Assembly: GCF_943734655.1 (NCBI RefSeq)
Contig: NC_071355.1
Coordinates: forward strand, 191,405,939 to 191,469,938
Reading direction: 5' to 3'
Source: Sabethes cyaneus
Taxonomy: Eukaryota > Arthropoda > Insecta > Diptera > Culicidae
Length of the DNA stretch: 64,000 nucleotides
In this document: positions 19,905 to 31,794 of the stretch, in pieces
Layout: each line of letters starts with the position of its first letter
Position numbering within the stretch: position 1 is the first letter of the stretch
Position numbers and translations under genes: made by a program
The notes under the pieces: model-generated
The model's database searches: none
What the model was told of the DNA's origin: nothing
What the model saw: only the letters and a program-made list of their open reading frames with translations

Positions 19905-21560
19905 TTTAAAAACGCCAGTACGAAGAGCACGTGCTCGCCGGTCCAGAGGAGAGGTTCGCCAGCAACAACACACGGAGTTTCTACAAAACGGTCATGTTCA
20001 AGAATTTTGCCATGCCTGTGATATGCAATGATAGTGCTGGCAACCTGCTTACTGGCAAAATGACGGTAAACGCCAGGTGGAAGAGTATTTCCAGACGCTG
20101 TTGAATAGAGAAGTAAACACGAAGATCAGCAGGTATAGAATAAGAATTGTGAGTGACGGCCAAGCTGTGGTGCCACCAACACAGGAGGATGTTATGGAGG
20201 CAATCAGTGAGCTGAAAAACGGTAAGGTTGCTGGAAAGCTCCGGCTGAACTTCCAAAAGCGGGGAGCGAGCAGCTATACGAAACAATTCGCCGCATCATT
20301 GTCAGGATATGGGTGGAAAATATATATCGGAAGAGTGGCCTCATTTCCCATAATTTTAAAAACGGACATCGACTCGAGAGTAAAACCTATGGAGGAATTA
20401 CATTGCTCAGTTCTGCCTATAAGGTGTTCTCCCTATCCTGTGTTGTACACTGAGACCGTTAGCGGAGTTCTTCGTCGGCGAGTACAAAGCTGGTTTTCAT
20501 AAGGGTCGCTCCACGATGGATCAGATATTTACCCTGCGTCTAGTTACTGACGAGTTTTGGGAGTACAACTAGCAGACTCATCATCTTTTTGTGGATTTTA
20601 AAACGTCATATGGTTCAGTCAAACGAAATGAGCTGTGGCAGTTAACGCTAGGACATGGTTTTCCTACAAAACTAGTAACGTTGATTCGTGTGATGCTGGA
20701 TGAGTAAAAATTATGTGTCAGAATATCGGATGAGACCTCACATGCTTCTTGATTTTGCGGATGACGTCGATATCACCGAAATCAGCAGTAGGGCAGGGAA
20801 AAAGCCTTTAGGCTATTTAATTGGGAAATTGGGACTTACCATTAACACCGCCAAAACGAAGTATATGGCTAGCAGGGAACGTGGAAGTGCAAATGCTGTT
20901 GGTGCCGAAAAGGAACTGAATGGGGAACGATATGAAGTAGAAGATAAATTCATATATTTTGGAATACCCGTGACAGGTGACAACGATATAAGTCGCAAAA
21001 TAGAATGACTAATTGCAGCTGCGAATTGGGCTTTCTACGTATTACGTTTTGTAGCTGAAGTCCCGTAGCTTGCAAAATCACATAAAACTGGCGCTATAGA
21101 GAACACTAATCCTCTCGGTGGCCCTTTACGGACATAAATCATGAACGTTAAAGCAAGCTAATAGACGAGTGCTTAGGGGTGTTAGCGTAAAATTTTGCAA
21201 AATAGAAAATGGAGTGTAGCGCAGACATATGAACCACGAGCTGTACCAAGTATGCAAATATGCTGTTATAATGAAGGTAGTACAGTAGTACAGACTGCTA
21301 TAATTTGCGGAGGGGTGGTCACGTGGCTAGAATGCCGAACTAAATAGTAGCCAAAATTATTTTAAGCAGAGAATCAAGAAGAGGCCGTTGACTTCGGAGC
21401 AGACCCCGTAACCGATAAATGAGCGCTATCGAGGATGATGCACGTTCAGCTGGTATTCGAGGGGTTTGGAGAATGGTAGCCCAGGATTGAGTACTGGAGG
21501 ACCATAATCCATTCAACGCAGGAACGATAACGGACCGTCGGCACTAAAGTAATCTAAGTA
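19905..21560 (+). pseudogene. RTE-clade retrotransposon copy C (same lineage as copy B)
   Basis: Starts in the linker ahead of RT: NDSAGNLLTGKM at about 20,030, ARWKEYFQTLLNREV at 20,070-20,115, VPPTQEDVMEAISELKNGK at 20,170-20,225. The palm region (GEYKAGFH-like, then VDFKTSYGSVKRNELW, 20,480-20,640) follows in shifted frames. An intact FADDVDITEI lies at about 20,752-20,783. Later blocks include INTAKTKYMAS and GERYEVEDKF, with a C-terminal RGGHVARMPN near 21,310-21,345. The 3' end is near a CTAAAGTAATCTAAGTA stretch (about 21,545-21,560). Multiple stops and frameshifts. It lies inside the hAT-like element, so it inserted later. Confidence 0.85.
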
Positions 21561-21584
21561 TGAGGCTTAAGCCGACAGTTCAAT

Positions 21585-21889
21585 CACAGACTAACAGACG
21601 TAACACTGAAGCCTCATTCCATTGTCAATAAAAACGATCATTTCAAATTTTCGCTCAAGCCAAGACTCAAACAACAGTCGCTTCGCGAGAACGCCGCTCG
21701 CCTGCGCTGGCGCTGATATCAGATATTAAACAAGTGAATTTATAGCATTGCTAAATTTATAGCAACGTACTCTGCGTAGCGCGAAGACTGCACCAGATGA
21801 TGCTAGTGTTTTTTCCAAGTTTTAGGGGTGTCAATGAAACGATGTTTTGTTAGAAAATTTGTTCGAAGTGTTACGTCTGTTAGTCTGTG
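21585..21889. mobile_element. MITE with CACAGACTAACAG ends, 305 bp
   Basis: The inverted ends share CACAGACTAACAGACGTAAC. The flanks are GTTCAAT on the left and GTTCAAA on the right, suggesting a 6-7 bp target duplication. The interior includes a CpG-rich CGCTTCGCGAGAACGCC patch near 21,681. It has no ORF and sits just after the 3' end of RTE copy C. Confidence 0.75.
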
Positions 21890-22545
21890 GTTCAAAGTTT
21901 ATGAGTAGTAAAATGACTGCGGATGAAATACAAATTCTTCTTTCAAATTCTCAGAATTGAACCTGCTTATATAAGTATTTTCGGAGCTTGGATCCCAACA
22001 GTTCCATTTTAATGATTTCTTGAATCACGGGGTCTCATTTTTTTGTTATATGTACCTGATTGCAGATTGAGATCTTCTATTCGTGACATTTGGGCAATTT
22101 GGGCAATTCTATTTGTAAGCATTTAAGCTATATGACATTGGTTTATCATTAACTTAGAAACTTTGGTTTTAAATTTGCAGACTCTTACAAATATTTTTCG
22201 GAGTTTGGGATCACAAGTCCAAATTAAAGTTGCAAAGAGAATTGAATTTATATATGAGAAATTACATTTGAATTTTCAATCATCAAATCGTATGATTTCA
22301 TGAATCATGGGGTCCCAACAATTGAACATTCGTCAGTCGTAGAAAAAGTTAACTTTAAAAATAAATTTTGGCTTAAAGTTCGGGGCCACAACAGTCCAAT
22401 TTGCAGCTGAATTTACAATCATCAAATCGATTGATTTCATAAATCATGGGGCCCTAGCAATTGAACATTCGTGAGTCATAGAAAGAGTTTAACTGCAATA
22501 AAAATTTTGGAAAATCTCATTTTGTGAAACGACGAAATATTTACT
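21890..22545 (+). repeat. Tandem ~134-bp units inside the hAT-like element
   Basis: The block CAATCATCAAATCG, then TGATTTCATRAATCATGGGG, then CAATTGAACATTCGT, then GTCRTAGAAARAGTT occurs at 22,277-22,355 and again at 22,411-22,488, 134 bp apart. A more diverged version starts near 21,980. This array lies next to the right terminus of the hAT-like element, a common place for subterminal transposase-binding repeats. Confidence 0.6.
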
Positions 22546-22596
22546 GGGGGCCCACGGGGCATATACCCGGTTGCCCGGTGGGCCAGTCCGGCCCTG

Positions 22597-22820
22597 CTGG
22601 AACGCAGACGCAAAATGCAACAGGCATTATTTGTAGCCAAAATTATTAACGGTGAAGTTGACTCTCCAACGCTATTAACCACCAACGACCATTGCGACCA
22701 GTTTCACCGGACTGCATTCGGTTACAACGAGCCAATCACAGAATGCATTAGAACTTTTTCGAAGGTGGAGGATGTTCAAATTCGGTGAAATAATGCATTG
22801 GTTTGCGCACAAGCTACGTA
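22597..22820 (+). pseudogene. Jockey-like RT, 3' part
   Basis: Continues the 17,940-18,763 element past the hAT-like insertion: ERRRKMQQALFVAKIINGEV then TLLT at 22,600-22,677. After a frame change comes FHRTAFGYNEPITECIRTFS and, after another, a run ending HWFAHKLR at about 22,817. This is the usual C-terminal zone of Jockey-type ORF2. The relic ends at a TA followed by a mariner-type terminus at 22,821. Confidence 0.75.
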
Positions 22821-23055
22821 AAGGGTGTCCCACATCAAATTGCACCATGGAAGAATCGCTGTAGAAAATTACCAATTGGGTATTACGGGACTACATACGT
22901 ACAAAGTCAGAAGACTCCAAATCGTGACGGACGATAAAAAACGGTGGGAAAGTCACGGACCCGGAAACTGTAAATCCAGATGGTGACGAAGCCTCATTGT
23001 CTCATCATGGATGATGAGACATACGTCAAAGCGGACTTCCGGCAGCTACCGAGGG
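22821..23055 (+). pseudogene. Mariner-type (ITmD37E-like) element, 5' fragment
   Basis: Starts AAGGGTGTCCCACATCAAA after TA, the same terminus as the element at 46,457-47,355. Near 23,009-23,045 it encodes MDDETYVKADFRQLP, the block carrying the first catalytic aspartate of the transposase. Most of the N-terminal half is missing. At 23,056 the sequence switches to an RTE relic, so the mariner was truncated by that insertion or by a deletion. Confidence 0.75.
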
Positions 23056-24040
23056 TGATCAGCTCGACTGCTGTAAGACTGTAACTATCGTGGCATAACG
23101 CTGGTAGACGCCTGCTGTAAAGTACTCTATAAAGTACGTCAGCAGTCACCGAAAGCACAGGATTTCGTAAACTATCAAGTGGGTTTCATAGTTGTTTCAT
23201 GTAATTGCGGACCAAATTTTTACTGTACGACAGATCTTGCAGAAATGTCGGGAGTACAACATGCCCCCACATCACACCTTTATTGACTTCAGAGCAGCAT
23301 ATGATACTGTTGATCAAGCCCAGCTATGACAGATAATGCACGAACACGGCTTACTGGACAAACTGATGTGACTGATAAGAGCTACTTGGATCGAGTGATG
23401 TATTTCCTGCACATTCTTGAGTCTTTTCAAGACGCAGCGACAGTTAAGACAAGCTTATACGGCATGCTGTTCAAACTAGTAGCCAACTCCTAGGCTTTGC
23501 AGATAACTTTGATATCATAACCAGGAACTTAGCAACGGCGGAAGCAATCAACCCCAGATTGAAACCGGAGTCTACAAGCATTGTGCTAGAAATAAATGCG
23601 TTGAAGCCCAAATACATGAAACGAAGTGATTCAAGGGAGACAACACGTGCACGATAACCGTTGACGGCGACGAACTAGAAGTGGTAGATAATTCTGCGTA
23701 TTTAGGATCACTACACTAGTGACTGCGGACAACAACACTAGTAAGGAGATCCAGTGGCGCATTCAAGCGAGAAATCGAGCCTACTTACCCTTCGCAAAGC
23801 GCTACGATCAAAAAGCATATGCCGCCGTAAGAAGCTGACAAACTGTTATAAGACCGGCAGTTCTTTATGAACTTGAAGCTGTGATGCTGCACACAGAGGA
23901 CATATGCGCCCTTAATTCTTACCATGGTCGAGCGATAGATGCTGCGGACGATATTTGGTGGAGTGCAAACTGAAAGCGAAGAGTAGCGGCGGTGAATGAA
24001 TCACCGACGGTAGGCACTACTTGGAGAGTTTCCCATCGTA
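23056..24040 (+). pseudogene. RTE copy G (lineage of copies A, D and F), FADD changed to FADN
   Basis: Legible blocks are GDQLDCC at about 23,056, LQKCREYNMPPHHTFIDF then RAAYDTVDQ at 23,238-23,315, IMHEHGLLDKLM at 23,334-23,370, and FADNFDI at 23,496-23,516, where FADD is expected. The later region ends RTIFGGVQTE near 23,950. Stops occur throughout. The 3' end lies at about 24,040. This copy has lost activity by both substitutions and indels. Confidence 0.8.
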
Positions 24041-24127
24041 TTAAATCGATTTATATGTTTTTGTTTGAATGAAGGTATTGTAAATAACTTTTTCGGGAAA
24101 TTTGTTTTTTTCCGAAATTTTAATGTT

Positions 24128-24128
<1 letters not shown>

Positions 24129-24161
<33 letters not shown>

Positions 24162-24162
24162 T
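24129..24162 (+). repeat. (TTG)n trinucleotide microsatellite
   Basis: About 11 TTG units, directly readable, following a short diverged TTA unit. Confidence 0.95.
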
Positions 24163-24169
24163 CTAAATT

Positions 24170-27100
24170 TAACTTACCATATTTGGAGATTCCTAAAAAC
24201 CAAAAAGATTTTTAACTAATAAAATGTTGAGGTGTGTTACTGTGTCATTAAGTCCGTTCGTTGCCCTTACTCCCATAGAATGATATAACGCGCCAAAATG
24301 CACGAACCATAACAATAGCGAAAGTCGAAACCGAATGCTAATAGTACCGTAGTTCCCACCACAATTCATCACGTCAAAAACGTTAAACTCAATTCCGACA
24401 ATATTTATGAATCCATATTTCTGGAAAATAATTCAGACTACTAAATAGCTTCAGTCATATTTCACAAACATCAACCTTCATTTTTGTTGGCTTTTGTTAA
24501 CAAGTGTAATTAAACAATGTAACCCCAAGTGCAGTTCACATTTTGCGGAAGTCGTTATTCCATTTCTAAAGGCATTAATTTATTCGAAAATGTAAGAATA
24601 ATTAGTTCCGATTGTTCCGAAGTACGGCCACTGCATCAGTTTCGAATTACCCCTCGGTGCCTGTATTCGCGTACACACATTTACGAACATACAGAACAAT
24701 GAAAAAGTAATTAGTTCCATTTTGTGAAATTAAATTAATCGCACTCGGCAAGGATTTTGGCTAAATAATTTATTTGTTCGACGCTCTACAAGTGTTGTTT
24801 GCGGTTGTGTTGTTCCGTTCCATAATTTATGAACGGATCAATGAACAAAACGGTTGGTAATTTATTTGCAGCAGCAAACACCAGCATCACGCAGCAGCAC
24901 AATTGCCAAGCTCCTCCTATCAGCATATCCGGGAGCAAGGGGTCACCTGTGGGTCTTGAAACAACGTTTTTCAAATCAGTAGTGGCATTTGTGATTCAAA
25001 CTATTTTTTTGTTGTTGTTTCACAAATTTTAGAAACAGCTCAGCACTCGGACCACCAACCAATCGACTCTTGCATTCGCTCCGTTGATTCTGAGCTGGAA
25101 ATTCTTTCGGTATGGTGACTGCACATTCGACGGCGGCCTCACGGCTGGTTACCTACCGTTCTGCATGCATTCGAGATCTGTGTCATGGCAATTTCATTTT
25201 TTTCTTTTACATTTTCAATGAATTCGAAATCCCATTCGTAATTAGCAATAAATTTTAAGCTTCAATGCACATGGAAATAGCACCCTGCACTGTCCGGAAG
25301 AGAAAAATACTTTCGAAGCCTCATTCTGCGCCGGCCGGTTCGCTACTGTTCGCTGCTGGCAATGGGAAACTTTGCAGCCAGAACGTAACTTTTATAGTTT
25401 TCGGTTGGAGGAATTTCCCGACTGCAAAGCTTGCAGAATTGAAATGCCTTCGAAGCTCTGCGGTGCGTCGAAAAGCCGAAAAAATGTTGATATTGCGCTT
25501 TGAATAATTGCACCACTGCAGAACGAAGTTGGTCGTCCTCCGGTACGAGAGGCCTTGTACAGCCAGCCAGCCAGCCAGCAAGCTATATACATTCGTAGGT
25601 TTTTACTACAAAAGAAAGAGCGCTGAGTCAGGTGAAAAATTGAAATCATTTTTATTGCCAATGGCGAAATAGCTGCGGAACTGTGAAGGAACATCCTGTG
25701 CTGTGCATACGCAAAACGGAACGATCATTTTTGATGTTTCCTTTTTTCATAAGACGATTCGATAGTAAGATCAACTACAAAAAATTATTTGTCTTTATTT
25801 CCTTACCGTCTAAAACAAACCGACATTCTGCTGCCAAAATAGTTGTTCATCAAATTAATTATTAATGTGATGTACCAACCTATTAGACACGCAATTTATC
25901 ATTGACCACAACCTGCCAGTAAAATTAGCTGCAGATTTACCAACCAACGTGCGTTTACGCCGAAACCGAGAAAAAAATCCTTCCAGCACAAACATTCTGC
26001 ACAAATCCCTTCGCATATTTTCCATTCCATTTACAAAATTACTTCGCCATGCCGTTCGTTCCTAGCCGTGGACCACAACCGGGGTTCGTGCATGACCTGT
26101 ATTATCTGGAATGTTTTATCCTTTCCACCAGGAGCGTGCTGTACCGAGTTTCCTTCACTTCCACGGTGAACATTCATAAGTCCATATGTTGAAGTTATCA
26201 ATTTGTTTGATTAAATTTTATTATTTCATTTCATCCGGCACTATTGCTGCGTGTCGAAGTTGGTGGTTTTGGATGTACATTTACCACAACTAGCCTTCAA
26301 GAGTGACGAGTCCTGTAAGCTCGGCACAAATCGTAAAGCCTTGCAATGACAGCCCACCGGCACACAATGTAATAGTGGCTGATTTCGCACCACACTGACA
26401 TTGCAGTCATACTCCATTTTCCAATCAACAAAAAAACGTAGATTACCAATGGATACAGGGCACGTAATCCCTACATTTCATTTGAATATTCCAAACTAGT
26501 TTACGGTAAATGGATAAAGCGGGAATCCGCGCACAATAATCAGCAAATAGAAAATATCGAACCTTACTGCCATACCTGCCGATTCATTCCAGTCAGCCCT
26601 GACACAAACAGAGCGCTCATAACGGAATGTCCTAAGGTCCCATTTCGCCACCACCGCCCATAATTGCGATGATGCATGGGAGCTTTTTTTCCCTGATCCC
26701 GTCCCGTTGGTTTTTGCACCCCCGAAACCGAACCACCCCCCCGGCCACCAACACCGTCGCACTGCTGGATGGCTCGTGAACATTCATTCCGGAAAAAAAC
26801 ATATCGCCATTCATGGTAGGTACCCCCGTACCATCGCCGCAGCGCAGCGGGGTAAAACAGACCGCATGTACATAAATATTGGAATTAAAGTGTCCCCACT
26901 TGTGGTGAGCATCCTGCCCGATCGATGCCGTGCGTCGTTCGCTCGACTCGACTGGGGTTGGCTTGCGTTCGCTAGCTTACTGGCAGCATCCTCTATCAAT
27001 CACCAGACAGGAAAGTACGGAGTGAATTGCGTGAGCATAAGCTTGGAATTGGGGGGGATTTTTTTCCAATATAGCATGTGAGTAGACCGACTGACGGTTT

Positions 27101-27220
27101 CAAAATTTAACGAAACAAGTTCATGAAAAAACAGCAACATTGTAAGTTCTTTCGAAAAGTTTGACCAATTAATTGAGCAATCAATATTATTAAACTATAC
27201 AAAAAATTGTAACAATATTT
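24170..27220. other. No gene recognised (3 kb)
   Basis: Single-copy-looking sequence. Opposed open frames occur at 24,786-25,032, 25,265-25,694 and 26,496-27,081, but both strands are open and no motif is visible. Small features are a (CCAG)n run at about 25,562-25,581 and a C-rich stretch at about 26,715-26,745. No element ends or tRNA-like boxes were found. Confidence 0.4.
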
Positions 27221-27229
27221 ATGAAAATG

Positions 27230-27814
27230 GGCTCAATTCATTCTAAAAAAATCAAAAATCGAATTTTGCGTTTTGCCAATTATGATTTGACTACCGACTT
27301 TTCGTTTTTCGCTGCTTGCTATTTGCTTTTCACTGTTTACCTTTTGCCTCCGTTTGTCTTTTGCCATTTGCCTTTCTCAATTTATGACTTGATTTCCGAA
27401 TTTAGATTTTTGGAACGTCAATTTTGGACTTTCGATTGGATTCACTCGATTTTTGACATTCGGCTTTCAAAATTTAGCTTTCGGCTTTCGAAATTCAACT
27501 CTCGACTTTTGATTTACGACTTTCGAATTTTTATTTTCGACTTTTGACTTTGGAATTTCGAAAATCGACTTTCCATTACATTCGATTCTAGACCGAATTT
27601 TAACGACGGGTGAATAAGGGTAATTTCGATTTTCATCATTCGGTTTTTGAAAATCGACTTTTGAATTTTGACTTTTAAAATTCGAACTTCGAATTAGAAC
27701 TTTCCGTTTTCGACATTCGACAAATGAACGAATGAATTTCGACTTTGTACTATATTCGACTCTCGACTTTTAACCATCGAATTTTGAGACTTGATTTTCG
27801 AATTATAACTACTC
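27230..27814 (+). repeat. Degenerate heptamer satellite (TTTCGAC), first block with TTTGCC-rich leader
   Basis: From about 27,440 the sequence is a degenerate array on the 7-bp motif TTTCGAC/TTTCGAA/TTTTGAC. The leader at 27,290-27,440 (TTTTGCC, TTTGCC, TTATGACTTGA, TTTTTGGA) recurs at about 30,470-30,540 and 31,010-31,125, so a higher-order unit exists. Because 3 x 7 = 21 bp reads as FRLSTFD, the array creates open frames that are not genes. Confidence 0.85.
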
Positions 27815-28114
27815 GTGATTCATGAATTGGAGAGATTCCCATCGCACTCCTGGTGAAAGTTGGGAGACTAAGGTGGGCCGGCCACGTCGCAAGGATGCCG
27901 GAGGACTGTGTAGTGAAATCCGTTCTCGTCAAGAACCCCACCGGCACCAGGAATAGAGGGGCTCAACGTGCACGATGGCTCGACCAGGTTGAAGCCGACT
28001 TGCGTGTGTCGAGGCGCGCAACGAATTGGCGACGAGTAGCCCAGGACCGAGTACAATGGAGAGGAATTCTTGATACGGCAAGAGCCACCCCGACTCTCGG
28101 CTGAATAAGTAAGT
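27815..28114 (+). pseudogene. RTE 3' tail (C-terminal ~85 residues only)
   Basis: The open frame at 27,853-28,104 reads GRLRWAGHVARMPEDC, then NPTGTRNRGAQRARWLDQ, then ATNWRRVAQDRVQWRGILDT. This is the conserved C-terminus of the RTE lineage seen at 48.1-48.4 kb. Everything upstream is absent. It ends with AATAAGTAAGTAAGTA, a short tandem tail of the type left at RTE 3' ends. It lies inside the heptamer satellite. A nearly identical tail-only copy is at 58,760-59,115. This tail frame is undamaged, unlike most RTE relics here. Confidence 0.85.
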
Positions 28115-28115
28115 A

Positions 28116-28230
28116 AGTACCCTACTAGCACAGTTGCTATAAAGCAGTTGTGGCAACTGATTTAGAACCAATTTCCGTAGTAAATAAGTTTCTTCAACTA
28201 AAAGTGCCAAAAGTATGCTGCTTGGGTAAG
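28116..28230. repeat. Short dispersed repeat T, second copy
   Basis: Matches 16,372-16,482: starts CCCTACTAGCACAGTTGC, contains CAGTTGTGGCAACTGATTTA and ends TATGCTGCTTGGG. It directly follows the RTE tail and is followed by satellite from about 28,235. Confidence 0.6.
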
Positions 28231-31200
28231 TAATAACACTCGTCTTTCAAAATCTGACTTTTGACTTTTGATTTATGACCTTCGAATTTTAACTTTCGAC
28301 TTTCGAGCTTAGAATTTAGAATTTTGAATTTCGGCTACATTTGATTCTAGATTTTTGACCACCGAACTTTTACATTCGACTTTTGACATTCGGTTTTCGA
28401 TATACGACTTTCGAATTTTAACTTTTGAAATATGGCCTTCGAATTAGGACTTTCGACTTTTGATTTTTAACATTCGGCTGAAAACTTTCGATTTTAGACT
28501 TCCAATTCTCGGTTATTGACTATCGATTTTCGACTTTCGACCTATGAATTTAAAATTTCGACTTTGTACTACATTTGACTGTCGAATTGTGACCTCCGAA
28601 ATTCAACATTCGATTTTCGAAATTTGACATTCGACTTTCGATATTCGGCTTTCAACTTTTGACTCTCGTCCTTCGAATGTCAACTTTCGAGTATCGATCT
28701 TCGGCTTTCGAATTTCAACTTTGACTTTCGAAATCCGACTCTCAATTTTTTATTTTTGACCTGGTTTGATCTGGTTTTAACTTCCGACCTTTGAATTTCT
28801 AATTTCGACTTTCGACTACATGTTATTCAAGATTTTTGATCTGCGAATTCTAACATTCGACTTTTGACATTCGGCTTTCGATATTCGACTTTCGACTTTT
28901 TGACTTATGATATTCGTCATTTCAGTTTCTAGTTATTTTTGATTTTTGACATTAAGTTTTCAATTTTAGATTTTAACATTCGTCTTTCGACTTTCGATTT
29001 TTGTCTTTCGACTTTTGACATTCGACTTTCGATCTTCGAAATACAACTTTTAACTTTTGATCTTCGGCTTTCGAATTTCAATTTTCGATTTTCAAACTAC
29101 GACTTTCAACTTTCTTTCAACTTCAACTTCAACTTTTGATTTTCGACCTTAGAATTTTAACTTTCGAGCTATGAATTTCCAATTTCGATCTTCGGTTACA
29201 CGCGATTCTAGGGTTTTTAACCTTTAAATATCAACATTCGACTTTCGATATTCAACCTTAGAATTTTGACTTTGGACATTCGACCGTCGAATTTGGACTT
29301 CCGACTTTTAATTTCCAACATACGGGTTTCAACCTTTGAATTTTGACTTTCGGTTTCCGACTATCCATTTTCGGCATTCGACTTTCGAATTTCGACATTC
29401 GATTTTCGGCTTTCAATTTTCCACACTCGAATGACGACTTTCGACCAATAAATTTCGACTTTGTGCTACATTCGACTCTCGACTTTTGACCGACTTTTGA
29501 CCTTCGATTTCAACATTCGATTTTCTACATATTTCGACTTTCGGCATTCGGCTTTCGGCTTTCGAACTTCGTCCTACGAAATTCAACTTTCAATTATCGA
29601 TTTTCGGCTTTCGACTTTTGATTTTCGGCTTTCGAATTTTAACTTTTGATTTTCGAAATTCGACTCTCGATTTTTGATTTTCGACCTTTGAAATTTGAAT
29701 TTAAACTTTTGATTTTCGCAATCCGCATCGCACTCGGCTTTCAATATTCGACCTTTGACCTTCGAATTTCGACTTTTAGCATTCGACCTTCCAGCTTCGA
29801 ATTACGGTCTTTGAAATTCGGCTTGCAATGTGTTTTTTGTCACTCGGATTTCGACCATCAAATTTCTACTTATTATTTTCGACTTTCGATATTCGGCATC
29901 CGATTGTCGACTTTCGAATTTCAAATTACTACTTACGACTTTCGATTTTCGGCTTTCGAATTTCAACTTTTGACCTTCGAAATCCGTATCTCCAATTTTG
30001 ATTTTTAACGTTTGAATTTTAACTTTCGATTTTCGACCTTCGATTTTTATCTTTCGACTATCCATTTTCGGCTTTCGATTTTTGACTTTCGAAACTCGAC
30101 ATTCAACTTGTGACTTTCGTTATTAAAATTTCGACTTTTCGTTCTCGAATTTTGACTTTAGATTTTGGACTTTTGACATTCGGATTTCGACCTTTGCATT
30201 ACAATTTTCATCTTTCGATTCTTGCCTTACGACTTTCACCATTCGAATTTCGACATTTAAATTTCGACTTAAATTTCGACATTCGTCTTAGACTTTCAAC
30301 TTTTAACTTTCAATTTTCGCCTTTCGAATTTCGAATTCGGACCTACCACTTTCGATTAGATTTTTAGCTTTCGACTTTCGAAATCCAACTTTCAACCTTT
30401 GAATTTCGACTTTTGACTTACGACTTCCGACATTTGATTTTCGACTTTCGAATTTCAACTTTCGACTTTAAACTGTTGCCTTTTGTCGTTTGCTTTTTAT
30501 GACTTGATTATCGAAGTTAGATTTTTGGATTGTCAACTTTCTATTTTTGACTTTCATCGTTCGGTTCGATTCGAAATACAACACACGACTTTCGATTTTC
30601 AACTGCTGACCTTCGACTTTTGACTTTCGACATTTGAATTTCGACTTTCGAATTTCGAATTTAAACATTCGATTTTACCTGGAAATTAAATAAAATAAAA
30701 ACTGTCGTTTTCGTGTCTGAAGTAGAATTAAATTGGACAAGTTTTCTTTTTATTTAATTTCCAGGTTTCATATTCTGCTAAGACGCTCCAAAAACTTCAT
30801 TCGATTTTAGACATTCGGCTTCCGTATTTCGATTTTCGATTTTCAACTTTCGATATTTGTCATTCGGCTTCATTCAATTTTCGAGTTACAACATTTAAGT
30901 TTCGATTTTTGTCTTTCAATTTTCGACTTTCGAATTTCGACCAGCGACTTTCGACATTCGATTTTCGGCTTTTGAATACCAACTTTCGACTTTCTAAGTC
31001 CGACTTTCGGCCTTTTGCTTTTTTTCTTTAGTCCTTTGCCTTTTCCTTTTAGCCTGTTGCTTTTTGCTATTTGCCATTTATGACTTGACTTCCGAATTTT
31101 GATATTTGGATTGTTGGCTTTTTGCTTTCGACTTTTGACCTTGGAATTTCGATTTGTTACTTTCACTTTACGACCTTAGAATTTCAATTTTCAACTTTCG

Positions 31201-31794
31201 ACTTTCGATTGTCGGCTTTCGACCTTCGTATTTCATCATTTGATTTCCGACATTCGACTTTCAATATTCGAACTTCGACCTTCGAATTTCGACTTTTGAC
31301 ATTCAACCTTTCACCTTCCACCTATCGACCTTCGACTTGTGATTTTTGATTTGCAGCTTTTGATTTTCGATCTTGGGTTTTCGGCTTTCGATTTTTGACT
31401 TTTGAAATTCAAGTTTCGACGTTTTAATTTTCGACTTTCAACATTTGGCATTCGATTTTTGAATTTGATTTTTGGCTTTTGACATTTGATATTCGGCTTT
31501 TGACCTTCGATGTAAAACTTTTAACTTCCGATTTCACTTATCGATTTGCGATTTTCAAATCTAGAAATACGACCTACGACTTCCGACTTTCCATTTTCGG
31601 TTTTCGAAATTTTACCTCCAAAGATTAACTTACGAAGTTCGGCTTTGACTCTCGGTTTTTGATTTTTGAAATTCGGCTTTAGATTTTTGTCATTCGCCTT
31701 TCGACTTTAGACCATCAAACTTCGACTTTTGAATTCGACCTTCAGTTTTCGAATTTTTGTTTTTCTTTTTCTATTTTTATTTTTCTTTTCGTAG
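28231..31794 (+). repeat. Degenerate heptamer satellite, main block (~3.5 kb)
   Basis: Nearly continuous variants of TTTCGAC, TTTCGAA, TTTTGAC and ATTCGAC, strand-asymmetric (T-rich on plus) and very rich in the TCGA tetramer. Unit length is usually 7 bp with slips. Leader-like TTTGCC segments at about 30,470 and 31,010 suggest a higher-order organisation of very roughly 0.5-3 kb. All open frames here (repeating F, R/D, L, S, T residues) come from the repeat. A 90-bp palindromic insert lies at 30,677-30,766. Confidence 0.9.
30677..30766. mobile_element. Small palindromic insert (90 bp) in the satellite
   Basis: The ends ACCTGGAAATTAAATAAAA and its inverse flank a short centre (AACTGTCG to GGACAAGTTTTC). 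The sequence breaks the TTTCGAC pattern, which resumes on both sides. It is probably a minimal MITE; no clear target duplication was found. Confidence 0.6.

Larger units (their letters stand above)
18764..22596. mobile_element. hAT-like non-autonomous insertion (3,833 bp) splitting a Jockey-like RT
   Basis: The left end is CAGGGGCGGCTGGGAGCC with GGGCCCACCGGGCC. The right end, inverted, is CAGGGCCGGACTGGCC with CACCGGGCAACCGGG. Both match the CAGGG-type terminus of hAT elements. The flanks are CTCGAAC (18,757-18,763) and CTGGAAC (22,597-22,603), a degenerate 7-8 bp target duplication. Joining the flanks restores the Jockey-like reading DTLE-RRRKM. No transposase is seen inside. The interior holds later insertions: RTE pieces (19,140-19,530 and 19,905-21,560) and a MITE (21,585-21,889), plus tandem units near 22,200-22,490. 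Confidence 0.75.

Noticed and set aside
24786..27081. Opposed open frames suggesting a small gene
   Set aside because: Both strands are open over the same DNA and no motif or initiation context favours either strand.
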